Shown here one piece after another: positions 7,870 through 16,933 of a stretch of 64,000 bases of DNA. Both the position numbers and the translations under genes were made by a program. Source of the DNA: Sphingobium cloacae (lineage in GTDB: Bacteria; Pseudomonadota; Alphaproteobacteria; Sphingomonadales; Sphingomonadaceae); assembly GCF_002355855.1 (NCBI RefSeq), contig NZ_AP017655.1, positions 682,001 through 746,000 on the forward strand. Reading direction: 5' to 3'. Below the pieces are notes generated by a model. It saw only the letters and a program-made list of their open reading frames with translations, searched no databases and was not told the DNA's origin. Position 1 is the stretch's first letter. The number at the start of each line of letters is the position of its first letter.

Positions 7870-8916
7870 GTGTCCCCTTTGGCCGCCGACCGTCTCTATC
7901 TGGACCATGCCGCAACCACGCCGATGCTGGCGCAGGCGAAGGCCGCCCTGATCGAAGGCATGGAGCGATGGGCCAATCCGTCCAGCCCCCATGCGGACGG
8001 CCGCGCCGCCCGCGCCGCGCTGGAGGACGCCCGGCGGCGGATCGCGGCGGCGCTGGGCTGGGCCGGCCATGTGATCCTCACCTCGGGCGCGAGCGAGGCC
8101 ATCGCCCTCGCCCTGACCCGCCCAAGAGCGACGCATATCGTCACTTCCCCGGTCGAACATGATTCGGTGCTGCGCGTGACGCCGGAAGCCGGGCGGCTGC
8201 GTGTCACGTCCGATGGCCTGGTCGATCCGGCATCCCTTCCCGCCGAACCTTCCCTTGCGGCCATCCAGCATGTCAACAATGAAACCGGCGTGATCCAGCC
8301 GCTCGACCGGATCGGGCGGGAAGGCGTCCTGCTCTTCGCCGACTGCGCCCAGAGCGCGGGCAAGCTCCCGCTGCCCGACGCCGACATGATCGCGATCAGC
8401 GCGCATAAGTTCGGCGGACCTCCGGGCGTGGGGGCGTTGCTGGTCCGCGATCTGGCCCTGCTGGCGCCGACCGGAGGACAGGAGCAAGGCTACAGGGCGG
8501 GGACGGAAAACCTTCCCGGCATCCTCGCCATGGCCGCCGCGCTGGAGGCGCGCTCCGATTGGCTCCCCCCCGCCGCGAAATTGCGCGCCCGGCTGGACAC
8601 GGGGATAGAAGCGGCGGGCGGGCAGGTCATCGCCCGCGCCGCCCCGCGCATCGCCTCCATCGCCAGCTACCGGATGCCGGGCATGTCCGCCCGCGCCCAG
8701 CTTATCCAGTTCGACCTCGCCGGCATTTCCGTGTCGGCGGGCAGCGCCTGTTCGTCCGGATCGCTCAGGACCAGCCACGTCCTGCGCGCCATGGACCATG
8801 ACGAAACGGCAGCGGGCGAAGTGGTGCGCGTCAGCTTCGGCGCCGCGACCAAGGAGCCGGACATCGACCGCTTCCTCGCCATATGGACCGCGATGGCGGA
8901 GCGAGCCCGGCCATGA
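7870..8916 (+). CDS. Cysteine desulfurase (NifS/IscS family), first copy
   Basis: The 348-residue PLP enzyme begins near 'LYLDHAATTPML'. The PLP lysine is in 'ISAHKFGGPPGVGALLV', the catalytic cysteine in 'SAGSACSSGSLRTSHVLRA', and the conserved histidine in 'PVEHDSVL'. It releases sulfur from cysteine as an enzyme persulfide. The start is taken as GTG 7870; a TTG nine bases on is an alternative. The stop overlaps the start of the second desulfurase (ATGA). The sequence is somewhat short and diverged from IscS. No scaffold (IscU) or chaperone gene is present nearby. Confidence 0.88.
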   Translation: MSPLAADRLYLDHAATTPMLAQAKAALIEGMERWANPSSPHADGRAARAALEDARRRIAAALGWAGHVILTSGASEAIALALTRPRATHIVTSPVEHDSVLRVTPEAGRLRVTSDGLVDPASLPAEPSLAAIQHVNNETGVIQPLDRIGREGVLLFADCAQSAGKLPLPDADMIAISAHKFGGPPGVGALLVRDLALLAPTGGQEQGYRAGTENLPGILAMAAALEARSDWLPPAAKLRARLDTGIEAAGGQVIARAAPRIASIASYRMPGMSARAQLIQFDLAGISVSAGSACSSGSLRTSHVLRAMDHDETAAGEVVRVSFGAATKEPDIDRFLAIWTAMAERARP

Positions 8917-10007
8917 CCATCTATCTCGATTATCAGGCGACCACGCCGCTCGCGCCCGAAGTCTTCGATGTCATGGCGCCGTTGCTGCGAGACCAGTTCG
9001 CCAATCCGCACAGCGCCCATCGCCCCGGCCGCGCCGCCGCCGCGCAGGTGGAGGTGGCTCGCGAGGAAATATCCCAACTCCTGCCCGCCGACGGCCGTCT
9101 GCTCTTCACCTCCGGCGCGACCGAGGCGCTCAATATGGCCATTCAGGGCATGGGCGCGGGCCGCATCGTCACGATCGCGACGGAACATGCCGCCGTGCTC
9201 GACACGGTGGAGGCACTGGCGCGGGAAGGGCGCGAGGTCACGGTCCTGCCGATCGGCCCGGACGGGCTGGTCGACATGGAGGCCGCGCGGCAGGCCATCG
9301 TCCCCGGCGTCGCCCTGGTCGCGGCGATGCTGGTCAATAACGAGATCGGCGTCATCCAGCCCGTCGAAGCCCTTGCCGACCTCGCCCACGCCGCCGGGGC
9401 CTCGTTCCTCTGCGATGCCGTGCAGGGCTATGGCCGCGTGCCCATCCCCCCAACCAGCGACATCGTCGCCATCAGCGGCCACAAGATCCACGGGCCCAAG
9501 GGCATAGGCGCGCTCTGGATCAGGGACGGCGTGATCCTCCGCCCCCTCATCCATGGCGGCGGGCAGGAAGGCGGATTGCGCTCCGGCACCCTTTCGCCGG
9601 CTCTCTGCGCCGGTTTCGGCATGGCTGCCCGGCTGATGCGCGAACGGGCCGAAGCCGATCGCGCCCATGTCGAATCGCTCTGGACCCTGGCGCGTGGTCT
9701 GTTCCGCGGCTGGACGCTCAACGGCGACGCGGACCGCCGCTATCACGGCAATCTCAACCTGCGTCGCGAGGGGATCGATGGCGGCCGGTTGCTTTCCGAC
9801 TGTCGCCATATCGCATTTTCGCTCGGCAGCGCTTGCGCGAGCGGGTCGGGTCGGCCTAGCCATGTGCTGCGCGCGCTCGGCCTTTCGGACGGGCAGGCGC
9901 GGGGATCGGTGCGGATCGGCTTCGGCCGCTACACGACGCCGGCCGAACTGGAGGATGCTGCACAGGCGATCGATAAGGCGGCGGCCATGCAAGGCGCGCC
10001 GCGATAA
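8913..10007 (+). CDS. Cysteine desulfurase (NifS/IscS family), second copy
   Basis: The 364-residue paralogue of the preceding gene is encoded with a 4-base ATGA overlap. It begins MTIYLDYQATTPLAPEVFD. The PLP lysine lies in 'ISGHKIHGPKGIGALW' and the catalytic cysteine in 'SLGSACASGSGRPSHVLRAL'. It retains the complete IscS pattern, including 'NNEIGVIQPV' and 'GGGQEGGLRSGT'. A 2Fe-2S ferredoxin gene starts 14 bases downstream, so the pair probably feeds Fe-S cluster assembly or another thio-transfer reaction. Both copies look catalytically intact. A heterodimer is possible but only inferred from the coupling. Confidence 0.92.
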   Translation: MTIYLDYQATTPLAPEVFDVMAPLLRDQFANPHSAHRPGRAAAAQVEVAREEISQLLPADGRLLFTSGATEALNMAIQGMGAGRIVTIATEHAAVLDTVEALAREGREVTVLPIGPDGLVDMEAARQAIVPGVALVAAMLVNNEIGVIQPVEALADLAHAAGASFLCDAVQGYGRVPIPPTSDIVAISGHKIHGPKGIGALWIRDGVILRPLIHGGGQEGGLRSGTLSPALCAGFGMAARLMRERAEADRAHVESLWTLARGLFRGWTLNGDADRRYHGNLNLRREGIDGGRLLSDCRHIAFSLGSACASGSGRPSHVLRALGLSDGQARGSVRIGFGRYTTPAELEDAAQAIDKAAAMQGAPR

Positions 10008-10021
10008 GGGAGCGTCGCATA

Positions 10022-10357
10022 ATGACCAGGGTCGTCTTCATCAGCGCCGATGGCGAAAACAGGCAGGAGGTGGATGCGCCTGCCGGTTCGGTTCTTCTGG
10101 AGGTCGCGCAGGCGGCCGGGCAGCCGCTGGAGGGCACGTGCGAGGGGCAGATGGCCTGTTCCACCTGTCATGTCATCGTCGACGCCGCCGATTTCTCCAG
10201 CCTCCCGCTTGCGAGCGAGGAGGAGGAGGACATGCTGGACCTCGCCGCCGCCGCGACGCGCACCAGCCGCCTGGCCTGCCAGATCGTGCTGGGCGGCGCG
10301 CTGGAAAGCCTGACGGTCCGCATCCCGTCCGAAACATATAATATGCAGGGTATGTGA
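10022..10357 (+). CDS. Adrenodoxin-type 2Fe-2S ferredoxin
   Basis: This is a 111-residue ferredoxin with cluster ligands Cys40, Cys46, Cys49 and Cys86 ('GTCEGQMACSTCHVIVD' and 'RLACQIVL'). Adrenodoxin-type ferredoxins donate electrons to Fe-S assembly or to cytochromes P450. Its position directly behind two cysteine desulfurases favours the assembly role. It belongs to the operon starting at 7870, and the beta-lactamase ATG follows after 8 bases. Confidence 0.93.
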   Translation: MTRVVFISADGENRQEVDAPAGSVLLEVAQAAGQPLEGTCEGQMACSTCHVIVDAADFSSLPLASEEEEDMLDLAAAATRTSRLACQIVLGGALESLTVRIPSETYNMQGM

Positions 10358-10365
10358 GAGTTTCC

Positions 10366-11307
10366 ATGAAGAATCCGATCCGGCTCGCGCTTTTGGCCGC
10401 CTGCGCGCTGATGGCGTCCGCTCCGTCCCTCGCGCAGGAAAGCGAACGCCAGTCCCTGATGCCGCCCGCGCCGCGCTATGTGGTCCCCGAATCCGCGCTG
10501 AAATCCGTCCGCAATCCCAAGGAGATCGAGCAGGAAACCGGCGGTCGCCTGGGCGTCGCGCTGGTCGACGGTTCGGGCGCGCTGATCCTGGGCTTCAACC
10601 GTGACGAGCGGTTCGCCATGTGCTCGACCTTCAAGGCGCCTCTGGCCGCCGCCGTCCTGCTGGGCGCGGAAAGCGGGAAATTCGGGCTGGAGGGGCAGGT
10701 GCCCTTCACCAAGGACGACATTTTGTCTCACGCCCCGGTCGTGAAGCAGAATCTGAAGCGCGGCCGCCTCTCGATGGGGGAACTGGCGGAGGCTGCGGTC
10801 GAAGTCAGCGACAATAGCGCGGCCAATCTCCTCTTGCCCATGATCGGCGGGCCGGAGGGGCTGACCGCCTTCTTCCGCGCCCATGGCGACAGCATCTCCC
10901 GTCTCGACCGCAGGGAACCGGACCTCAACGAAAATGCGCAGGGCGATCCCCGCGACACCACCAGCCCGGCGGCGATGGCGGGCTTGATGGCGCGCCTCCT
11001 CTTCAAGGACATGAAGCCCGAAAGCGCGGAAAAGCTGCGCGGCTGGCTGAACGGCAGCAAGACCGGCGACCGCCGCATCAAGGCGGGCCTGCCCGAAGGC
11101 TGGACTTCGGGCGGCAAGACGGGAAGCTGCGGCACCGCCTATAATGACGTGGCGCTCGTCAAATCGCCGTCCGGCGCCGAATATCTGCTGGCGGTCTATC
11201 TCGACCGTCCCACGGTGGACGAAAGGAAGGCCGAGGCCGCTATCGCCGAAACGGCGGCGTCCGCGCTGGATTTCCTGGCGCAGGCGAAGCGCGACGGACC
11301 GGAATGA
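10366..11307 (+). CDS. Class A beta-lactamase with carbapenemase-like cysteines
   Basis: The 313-residue exported serine beta-lactamase has a signal peptide MKNPIRLALLAACALMASAP ending at 'SLA-Q'. Motifs are S87-T-F-K90 (Ambler 70-73), S148-D-N150 (130-132), E184-P-D-L-N188 (E166/N170) and K251-T-G (234-236). Cys86 immediately precedes the nucleophile and Cys255 follows 'KTGS'. These are Ambler positions 69 and 238, which form the disulfide typical of class A carbapenemases (NMC-A, SME, KPC, GES). A GTG at 10354 overlaps the ferredoxin stop, but ATG 10366 gives a cleaner signal peptide. The genomic context is core, not mobile. Its activity spectrum is not known from sequence. Confidence 0.93.
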   Translation: MKNPIRLALLAACALMASAPSLAQESERQSLMPPAPRYVVPESALKSVRNPKEIEQETGGRLGVALVDGSGALILGFNRDERFAMCSTFKAPLAAAVLLGAESGKFGLEGQVPFTKDDILSHAPVVKQNLKRGRLSMGELAEAAVEVSDNSAANLLLPMIGGPEGLTAFFRAHGDSISRLDRREPDLNENAQGDPRDTTSPAAMAGLMARLLFKDMKPESAEKLRGWLNGSKTGDRRIKAGLPEGWTSGGKTGSCGTAYNDVALVKSPSGAEYLLAVYLDRPTVDERKAEAAIAETAASALDFLAQAKRDGPE

Positions 11308-11354
11308 TCCTGCATGCCCCCTTGCCATCCCCGGCGCGCTTCGCCATATGCCGC

Positions 11355-11448
11355 GCCGGGAGTCGGGCGGACGTGATCGTCGCCAACCTGGTCAGGTCCT
11401 GACGGAAGCAGCCACAACGATTTCGTCACGGGTCGTTCCGGCTCCCAC
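11355..11448 (+). ncRNA. ffs: Signal recognition particle 4.5S RNA
   Basis: The conserved apical domain is visible as GGTCAGGTCCTGACGGAAGC followed by AGCC at about 11390-11413. This matches the SRP RNA loop and symmetric bulge that bind Ffh. Flanking segments GGGAG (11358-11362) and CTCCC (11442-11446) can close the long hairpin. The location just upstream of dnaX is common in alphaproteobacteria. The ends are approximate. Confidence 0.85.
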
Positions 11449-11531
11449 CTTCCTCCATGGTCAGGCGATCATCATCCCAAGAGGTTTTTGCGGCTTCGAC
11501 AGCATCGTTCCAAGCCGCTAGATTGCGCCCC

Positions 11532-13133
11532 ATGTCCGATTCCCCCCAGCCCTATCGCGTCCTCGCGCGCAAATATCGCCCGCGCAGCTTCCATGAGCTG
11601 ATCGGGCAGGACGCGATGGTCCAGACGCTGGGCAACGCCATCCGGCGCGGGCGGCTGGCCCATGCCTTCCTGATGACCGGCGTGCGGGGGGTGGGCAAGA
11701 CCTCCACCGCGCGCCTCATCGCCAAGGCGTTGAATTGCATCGGCCCGGACGGGCAGGGCGGTCCCACCATCGATCCCTGCGGCGTGTGCGAACCGTGCAA
11801 GGCCATCGCCGAGGGCCGCCATATCGACGTCATCGAAATGGACGCCGCCAGCCACACCGGCGTCGACGACGTGCGCGAGATCATCGAGGCGGTGCGTTAT
11901 TCCGCCGTCTCCGCGCGCTACAAGGTCTATATCATCGACGAAGTGCACATGCTCTCCAAGAACGCGTTCAACGCGCTTCTCAAGACGCTGGAGGAGCCCC
12001 CGGCGCATGTGAAATTCCTCTTCGCCACGACCGAAGTGAACAAGGTGCCGGTGACGGTCCTGTCCCGCTGCCAGCGGTTCGACCTGCGCCGCATCCCCGC
12101 CGAACTGCTCGCCAGCCATTTCACCCATGTGGTGGAGGCGGAGGATGTCGCCGCCGAACCCGACGCGCTCGCCCTCATCGCGCAGGCGGCGGAGGGCTCC
12201 GCGCGCGACGGCCTCTCGATCCTGGATCAAGCCATAGCCCATGCCGAAATGGGGGAGGGCGCCCCGCTCGTCACCGCCGCGCAGGTGCGGGAGATGCTCG
12301 GCCTCTCCGACCGCGGATCGGTGCGCCGCCTGCTGGGCCTGTTGCTCGAAGGACAGACCGCCCCGCTGCTCGCCGCCGTGCGCGATCAATATGCGCTGGG
12401 CGTCGAGCCGCTGTCCCTGATGCGCGGATTGCTGGAACTGGTCCACGCCGTCACGCTGGTGAAGGCGGGCCGCGACATCGCCACCCCCGGCCAGTCCGCC
12501 GAGGAGCGGGAAGCCATCGCCGACTGGGCCAGCCAACTGGGCTTCGCGCCGCTCCATCGCCTCTGGCAGCTTCTGCTCAAGGGGCATGACGAGGTGGCGA
12601 ACGCCATACTCCCCATCGAAAGCTGCGAAATGGCGCTGCTGCGCGTGATGCATGCGGCGACCATGCCCGATCCCGGCGAGATCGCGCGGATGCTCCGCGA
12701 AGGCGCGCCCGCCGCCGCCAGCGCGCCCGCCGCTCCGTCCGAATCGCCCTCCGGCCCGTCGGCCAGCCTGCCCGCGAGCTTCGAGGATCTGATCGAAGCC
12801 TTCTGGCAGCGCGGCAAGGGGCAATTGGCGCAGGAACTCCACGATTGCGTCGGCCTCGTCCGCTACGCGCCGCCCGAACTGGACTACAGGGCCGCGCCTT
12901 CGCTCGCATCCGATTTCGCCGCCCGCCTGACGCCCGCCCTGCGCGAAGTCACCGGCGTTGCCTGGCGGGTCGCGCAGGCGGACGGCCCCGCCGCCCCCAC
13001 GCTGCTGGAGCAGGAACAGCGAAAGGCGGCGGAGGAGCGCGCCCGCATATTGGAAACCCCGGTGGTAAAGGCCGCGATGGAGGCCTTCCCCGAAGCCGAT
13101 CTGGACGACCGGCTCGAACAATGGAGTGCATGA
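11532..13133 (+). CDS. dnaX: DNA polymerase III subunit tau/gamma
   Basis: The 533-residue clamp-loader ATPase begins MSDSPQPYRVLARKYRPRSF. The Walker A motif is 'GVRGVGKTST' (residues 50-59), the zinc module is 'NCIGPDGQGGPTIDPCGVCE' plus a further Cys, and Walker B is 'YIIDEVHMLS'. 'FLFATTEVNKVPVTVLSRCQ' is the SRC motif with the arginine finger. The tail after residue 400 is Ala/Pro-rich. It loads the beta clamp at the replication fork. An upstream in-frame start at 11457 overlaps the SRP RNA region and is rejected. A ybaB gene follows after 3 bases. Confidence 0.96.
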   Translation: MSDSPQPYRVLARKYRPRSFHELIGQDAMVQTLGNAIRRGRLAHAFLMTGVRGVGKTSTARLIAKALNCIGPDGQGGPTIDPCGVCEPCKAIAEGRHIDVIEMDAASHTGVDDVREIIEAVRYSAVSARYKVYIIDEVHMLSKNAFNALLKTLEEPPAHVKFLFATTEVNKVPVTVLSRCQRFDLRRIPAELLASHFTHVVEAEDVAAEPDALALIAQAAEGSARDGLSILDQAIAHAEMGEGAPLVTAAQVREMLGLSDRGSVRRLLGLLLEGQTAPLLAAVRDQYALGVEPLSLMRGLLELVHAVTLVKAGRDIATPGQSAEEREAIADWASQLGFAPLHRLWQLLLKGHDEVANAILPIESCEMALLRVMHAATMPDPGEIARMLREGAPAAASAPAAPSESPSGPSASLPASFEDLIEAFWQRGKGQLAQELHDCVGLVRYAPPELDYRAAPSLASDFAARLTPALREVTGVAWRVAQADGPAAPTLLEQEQRKAAEERARILETPVVKAAMEAFPEADLDDRLEQWSA

Positions 13134-13136
13134 GGC

Positions 13137-13460
13137 ATGAAGGATCTCAACGAAATATTGGGCATGGCCAACCGCGTGCAGGAGGAATTGCAGCGCGCGC
13201 AGGAAAATCTCGACAAGATCGAGGTTGAGGGTGCGGCGGGCGGCGGTCTCGTCAAGGTCCGCGCTTCGGCCAAGGGACGCATCGTCGGCGTGTCGATCGA
13301 CGACAGCCTGCTCGCCCCTTCCGAAAAGCAGATGCTCGAAGACCTTGTGGCCGCCGCCTTCAACGACGCGCGCAAGAAAGCGGATGAAGTCAGTTCTTCC
13401 GAAATGGCGAAGATGACCAGCGGCCTTTCGCTTCCCCCGGGCTTCAAGCTGCCCTTCTGA
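13137..13460 (+). CDS. YbaB/EbfC nucleoid-associated protein
   Basis: The 107-residue protein begins MKDLNEILGMANRVQEELQR, an N-terminal helix with coiled-coil character. The conserved beta-strand core is 'VEGAAGGGLVKVRASAKGRI', and 'DLVAAAFNDARKKADEVSSS' is the second helix. YbaB/EbfC dimers bind DNA non-specifically with a tweezer-like fold. The dnaX-ybaB order (here 3 bases apart) is one of the best conserved bacterial gene pairs. recR, which often follows, is not the next gene here. Confidence 0.95.
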   Translation: MKDLNEILGMANRVQEELQRAQENLDKIEVEGAAGGGLVKVRASAKGRIVGVSIDDSLLAPSEKQMLEDLVAAAFNDARKKADEVSSSEMAKMTSGLSLPPGFKLPF

Positions 13461-13592
13461 TAATCAAGGGGCGGCCTTTATTTGCTCCCGACTTTGCCTT
13501 GCCCCCGTTAGAGGTGATTGATTGGCGCGGCAGTCATCCCCATAAAGGCGGTGAATCGCATATGGGCCTGGAAAGCAGGTCCCGGAGAATGA

Positions 13593-15989
13593 ATGACTAC
13601 GCAATATCCGCTTCTGCCCCTGCGCGACATCGTCGTCTTTCCGCAGATGATCGTTCCCCTGTTCGTCGGCCGCGACAAGAGCGTCGCCGCGCTCGAAGCG
13701 GCGATGGAGGGCGGCAAGGAGATTTTCCTCGTTTCCCAGCTCGATCCGGCGGAGGACGATCCGGGTCGGGACGCGCTGTATGACACGGGCGTGGTGGCGG
13801 TGGTGCTTCAGCTTCTGAAGCTCCCCGACGGCACCGTCCGCGTTCTGGTGGAAGGCAAACACCGCGCTCAGCTTCAATCGATGGAATCGATCGACGGCTA
13901 TCTCGCCGCCGTCATCCTGCCGGTGGAAGAAGCGGTGGCGGAGGGGCCGGAGGCGGCCGCCCTGATGCGCTCGGTCGCCGAACAGTTCGAAAATTACGCG
14001 AAACTCAACAAGAAGCTGCCCGCCGAAACCCCGGTCCAGCTTCGCGAGATCGAGGATGCGGGCCGTCTGGCCGATGCGGTCGCCGCCAACATCAACGTCA
14101 AGGTGTCGGACAAGCAATCGCTGCTGGTCGAGCCCGATCCGGTCAAGCGCCTCGAAATGGTGTTCGCCTTCATGGAAGGCGAGCTGGGCGTGCTCCAGGT
14201 CGAAAAGAAGATTCGCGGCCGCGTGAAGCGGCAGATGGAAAAGACCCAGCGCGAATATTATCTCAACGAGCAGTTGAAGGCGATCCAGCGCGAACTGGGC
14301 AATGCCGATGGCGAGGAAGGCGACGAGCTGGCCGAACTGGCCGAAAAGATCGCCAAGACCAAGCTCAGCAAGGAAGCCCGGACCAAGGCCAATGCCGAGT
14401 TGAAGAAGCTCAAGGCCATGCAGCCCATGTCGGCGGAGGCCACGGTCGTCCGCAACTATCTCGACGTGCTGCTGGGCCTGCCCTGGGGCAAGAAGGGCAA
14501 GGTCAAGACCGACCTCAAGCGCGCGCAGACGATTCTGGACGAGGATCATTTCGCGCTGGAGAAGGTCAAGGACCGGATCATCGAATATCTCGCCGTGCAG
14601 GCGCGCACCAACAAGCTGAAGGGGCCGATCCTGTGCCTGGTCGGTCCGCCGGGCGTCGGCAAGACCTCGCTCGGCCGCTCCATCGCCAAGGCGACGGGGC
14701 GCGAGTTCGTGCGCCAGTCGCTGGGCGGCGTGCGCGACGAGGCGGAAATCCGCGGCCACCGCCGTACCTATATCGGCTCGCTGCCGGGCAAGGTCGTGAC
14801 CAACCTCAAGAAGGCGGGCACGATGAACCCGCTCTTCCTGCTGGATGAGATCGACAAGCTGGGGCAGGATTTCCGGGGCGATCCCGCATCCGCCCTGCTG
14901 GAGGTGCTGGACCCCGAACAGAACAGCAAGTTCCAGGATCATTATCTGGAGATCGACGTCGATCTTTCAGACGTGATGTTCGTGACGACCGCCAACTCCC
15001 TGAATTTGCCTCAACCTTTGCTCGACCGCATGGAGATCATCCGGCTGGAGGGCTATACCGAGGATGAAAAGGTGGAGATCGCCCAGCGCCATCTGGTGCC
15101 CAAGCAGATCGACGCCCATGGCCTGAAGGAAGGCGAGTTCGAGGTGACGGAGGACGCCATCCGCGACCTCATCCGCTATTACACGCGCGAAGCGGGCGTC
15201 CGCACGCTGGAACGCGAAGTGGCGCGCCTCGCCCGCAAGGCGCTGCGCAAGATATTGGAAGGCGCCTATGACAGGATCGTCATCACGCCGGAAAATCTGT
15301 CGGACTATGCGGGCGTCCGCAAATTCCGCCATGGCGTAGGCGAGGAAGAGCATCAGATCGGGGCCGTCACCGGCCTCGCCTGGACCGAAGTGGGCGGCGA
15401 ACTGCTGACCATCGAAGCCGTGACCGTGCCCGGCAAGGGCGCGATCAAGACGACCGGCAAGCTGGGCGACGTCATGAACGAATCGGTTCAGGCGGCCTTC
15501 TCCTATGTGAAGGCGCGCTCGCCCGGCTACGGGATCAAGCCCAGCCTCTTCAACCGCAAGGACATCCATATCCACCTTCCCGAAGGCGCGGTGCCCAAGG
15601 ACGGCCCTTCGGCGGGCATCGGCATGGTGACGACCATCGTCTCCACCCTGACGGGCATCCCGGTGCACAAGGACGTGGCGATGACCGGGGAGGTCACGCT
15701 GCGCGGCCGGGTGCTGCCCATCGGCGGCCTCAAGGAAAAGCTGCTCGCGGCCCTGCGCGGCGGCATCAAGACAGTGCTGATCCCGCAGGAAAATGAGAAG
15801 GATCTGGCCGAAATCCCCGCCAATATCCGCGAGGGCCTTGAAATCGTGCCGGTTTCCCATGTGGACGAGGTGCTGGCGCGTGCCCTGGTGGCCCTGCCCG
15901 AAGCCATCGCCTGGACCGAGGAGGACGATCTTGCGGCTCAGCCTTCCACCGCTTCGGGCCGGGACGGGGACGCCACGCTGCGACACTGA
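13593..15989 (+). CDS. lon: ATP-dependent protease Lon
   Basis: The 798-residue protein has the full Lon architecture: an N-terminal substrate domain (residues about 5-200), a coiled-coil helical region (200-300), an AAA+ module with Walker A '[13 protein letters not shown]' near residue 350 and '[11 protein letters not shown]', and a C-terminal serine protease domain. The catalytic Ser673 is in '[11 protein letters not shown]' and its lysine in the following '[14 protein letters not shown]' segment. Lon degrades misfolded and regulatory proteins. ATG 13593 is preceded by GGAG at a proper distance. hup lies downstream, as in many proteobacteria. Confidence 0.97.
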   Translation: MTTQYPLLPLRDIVVFPQMIVPLFVGRDKSVAALEAAMEGGKEIFLVSQLDPAEDDPGRDALYDTGVVAVVLQLLKLPDGTVRVLVEGKHRAQLQSMESIDGYLAAVILPVEEAVAEGPEAAALMRSVAEQFENYAKLNKKLPAETPVQLREIEDAGRLADAVAANINVKVSDKQSLLVEPDPVKRLEMVFAFMEGELGVLQVEKKIRGRVKRQMEKTQREYYLNEQLKAIQRELGNADGEEGDELAELAEKIAKTKLSKEARTKANAELKKLKAMQPMSAEATVVRNYLDVLLGLPWGKKGKVKTDLKRAQTILDEDHFALEKVKDRIIEYLAVQARTNKLKGPILCLVGPPGVGKTSLGRSIAKATGREFVRQSLGGVRDEAEIRGHRRTYIGSLPGKVVTNLKKAGTMNPLFLLDEIDKLGQDFRGDPASALLEVLDPEQNSKFQDHYLEIDVDLSDVMFVTTANSLNLPQPLLDRMEIIRLEGYTEDEKVEIAQRHLVPKQIDAHGLKEGEFEVTEDAIRDLIRYYTREAGVRTLEREVARLARKALRKILEGAYDRIVITPENLSDYAGVRKFRHGVGEEEHQIGAVTGLAWTEVGGELLTIEAVTVPGKGAIKTTGKLGDVMNESVQAAFSYVKARSPGYGIKPSLFNRKDIHIHLPEGAVPKDGPSAGIGMVTTIVSTLTGIPVHKDVAMTGEVTLRGRVLPIGGLKEKLLAALRGGIKTVLIPQENEKDLAEIPANIREGLEIVPVSHVDEVLARALVALPEAIAWTEEDDLAAQPSTASGRDGDATLRH

Positions 15990-16083
15990 CAGGGCTTTGC
16001 GGCATTTGGAGCACTGATTTCCCTGCTTTTTGTCCCGAAACGGGCAAAAGTACGGTGAACTGCGCTCGTTTGTCGCTTTCCCT

Positions 16084-16112
16084 TTGACAGCCGCGAAAAG
16101 CTGGGCCTTATT
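16084..16112 (+). promoter_or_regulatory. Predicted sigma70 promoter of hup
   Basis: TTGACA (16084-16089) is separated by 17 bases from CTTATT (16107-16112). It lies about 60 bases ahead of the HU start codon and outside the lon coding region. The -35 box is perfect; the -10 box is moderate. Confidence 0.55.
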
Positions 16113-16170
16113 GCCGCGCCTACGCCGCGATTCCTAAGTCACCATACAGCTACAAGGGGGTTCCCAAGGC

Positions 16171-16443
16171 ATGAACAAGCAGGATCTTATCAGTGCGGTT
16201 GCCGAAAGCAGCGGTCTTAGCAAGAACGACGCCAGCAAGGCTGTCGAAGGCGTATTCGATGCCATCACGGGCGCACTGAAGAAGGGCGACGAAGTGCGCC
16301 TGGTCGGTTTTGGCACTTTTTCGGTTTCGCAGCGCAAGGCTTCGACCGGCCGCAATCCGCGCACCGGCGAAACCATGACCATCAAGGCATCGGCCCAGCC
16401 CAAGTTCAAGGCGGGCAAGGGTCTGAAGGACGCGGTCAACTGA
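16171..16443 (+). CDS. hup: HU family DNA-binding protein
   Basis: The 90-residue histone-like protein begins MNKQDLISAVAESSGLSKND. The family signature is 'GFGTFSVSQRKASTGRNPRT', with the DNA-intercalating arm 'RNPRTGETMTIKASAQPKFK'. HU dimers bend and compact DNA. ATG 16171 follows ACAAGGGGGTTCCCAAGGC, which contains a ribosome-binding site. It has its own promoter and a hairpin terminator immediately after the stop. Confidence 0.97.
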   Translation: MNKQDLISAVAESSGLSKNDASKAVEGVFDAITGALKKGDEVRLVGFGTFSVSQRKASTGRNPRTGETMTIKASAQPKFKAGKGLKDAVN

Positions 16444-16446
16444 CGG

Positions 16447-16475
16447 CCGGGGCGTTTCCTTCGGGAAGCGCCCGG
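16447..16475 (+). terminator. Hairpin terminator after hup
   Basis: CCGGGGCGTTTCC (16447-16459) pairs with GGAAGCGCCCGG (16464-16475) around a TTCG tetraloop, with one bulged base. It begins 4 bases after the hup stop. The following sequence TTCTCAAATAT has only a weak U tract. Confidence 0.65.
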
Positions 16476-16570
16476 TTCTCAAATATATATTGCCGGCGTC
16501 GCGGTCGGAAGCATTTCAGGAGAGTGAGTTCGCGCCGGACTTCCCGGATGCGGACATAGGCCGAAAGTGG

Positions 16571-16608
16571 AAAGGGGAGGGGCCTCGCGCCGACCTCCCT
16601 TTTTCTTT
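16571..16608 (+). terminator. Strong intrinsic terminator in the hup-tRNA gap
   Basis: AAAGGGGAGG (16571-16580) pairs with CCTCCCTTT (16594-16602), followed by TTTCTTT. It stands alone in the otherwise gene-free stretch 16476-16791. It may be a second terminator for hup read-through, or the end of a small RNA starting near 16490; nothing else decides between these. Confidence 0.55.
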
Positions 16609-16735
16609 GGCGCTTTCGGTCGGGCATGAACATTTGCAACGGAAGCGAGTGTCCGAAACACATCCGATCCTTCCTCCGGCGCACCCCCTCGCAAACCCCG
16701 GCATCGCCTTTCTTCCGCCCGGACGGATTGCCCGC

Positions 16736-16764
16736 TTGACGAGGGGAAACAGGGCGCATATGTG
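16736..16764 (+). promoter_or_regulatory. Predicted promoter of tRNA-His
   Basis: TTGACG (16736-16741) and TATGTG (16759-16764) are spaced by 17 bases. The start site would fall about 20 bases upstream of the mature tRNA 5' end. Confidence 0.55.
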
Positions 16765-16791
16765 CCCCTTCTCAACGCCGAAAGGCGCTGT

Positions 16792-16869
16792 GGCGATCGT
16801 AGCTCAGTTGGTTAGAGCGCCGGTTTGTGGTACCGGAGGTCGCGGGTTCGGATCCCGTCGATCGCCCCA
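16792..16869 (+). tRNA. tRNA-His (GTG anticodon)
   Basis: The cloverleaf is complete: acceptor stem GCGATCG/CGATCGC (16793-16799 with 16859-16865), D arm GCTC..GAGC, anticodon loop TTTGTGG giving GTG, and T arm GCGGGTTCGGATCCCGT. The extra 5' G (G-1) that marks tRNA-His is encoded at 16792 and faces discriminator C73 at 16866. The 3' CCA is also encoded (16867-16869). Confidence 0.96.
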
Positions 16870-16933
16870 TTTTCTCGCCCATGTCGCGCGATAGGGACTT
16901 CGCATCCGTTGCTTCCCCTTTTATAGCGCAGGC

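Noticed and set aside
11457..11531. Possible upstream start of dnaX
   Set aside because: The extra 25 residues lack similarity and would begin next to the SRP RNA; ATG 11532 gives the family N-terminus.
13464..13592. Heat-shock (sigma32) promoter before lon
   Set aside because: CTTGCC and CCCCAT-like boxes exist but are about 40 bases apart, too far for a promoter; no convincing pair was found.
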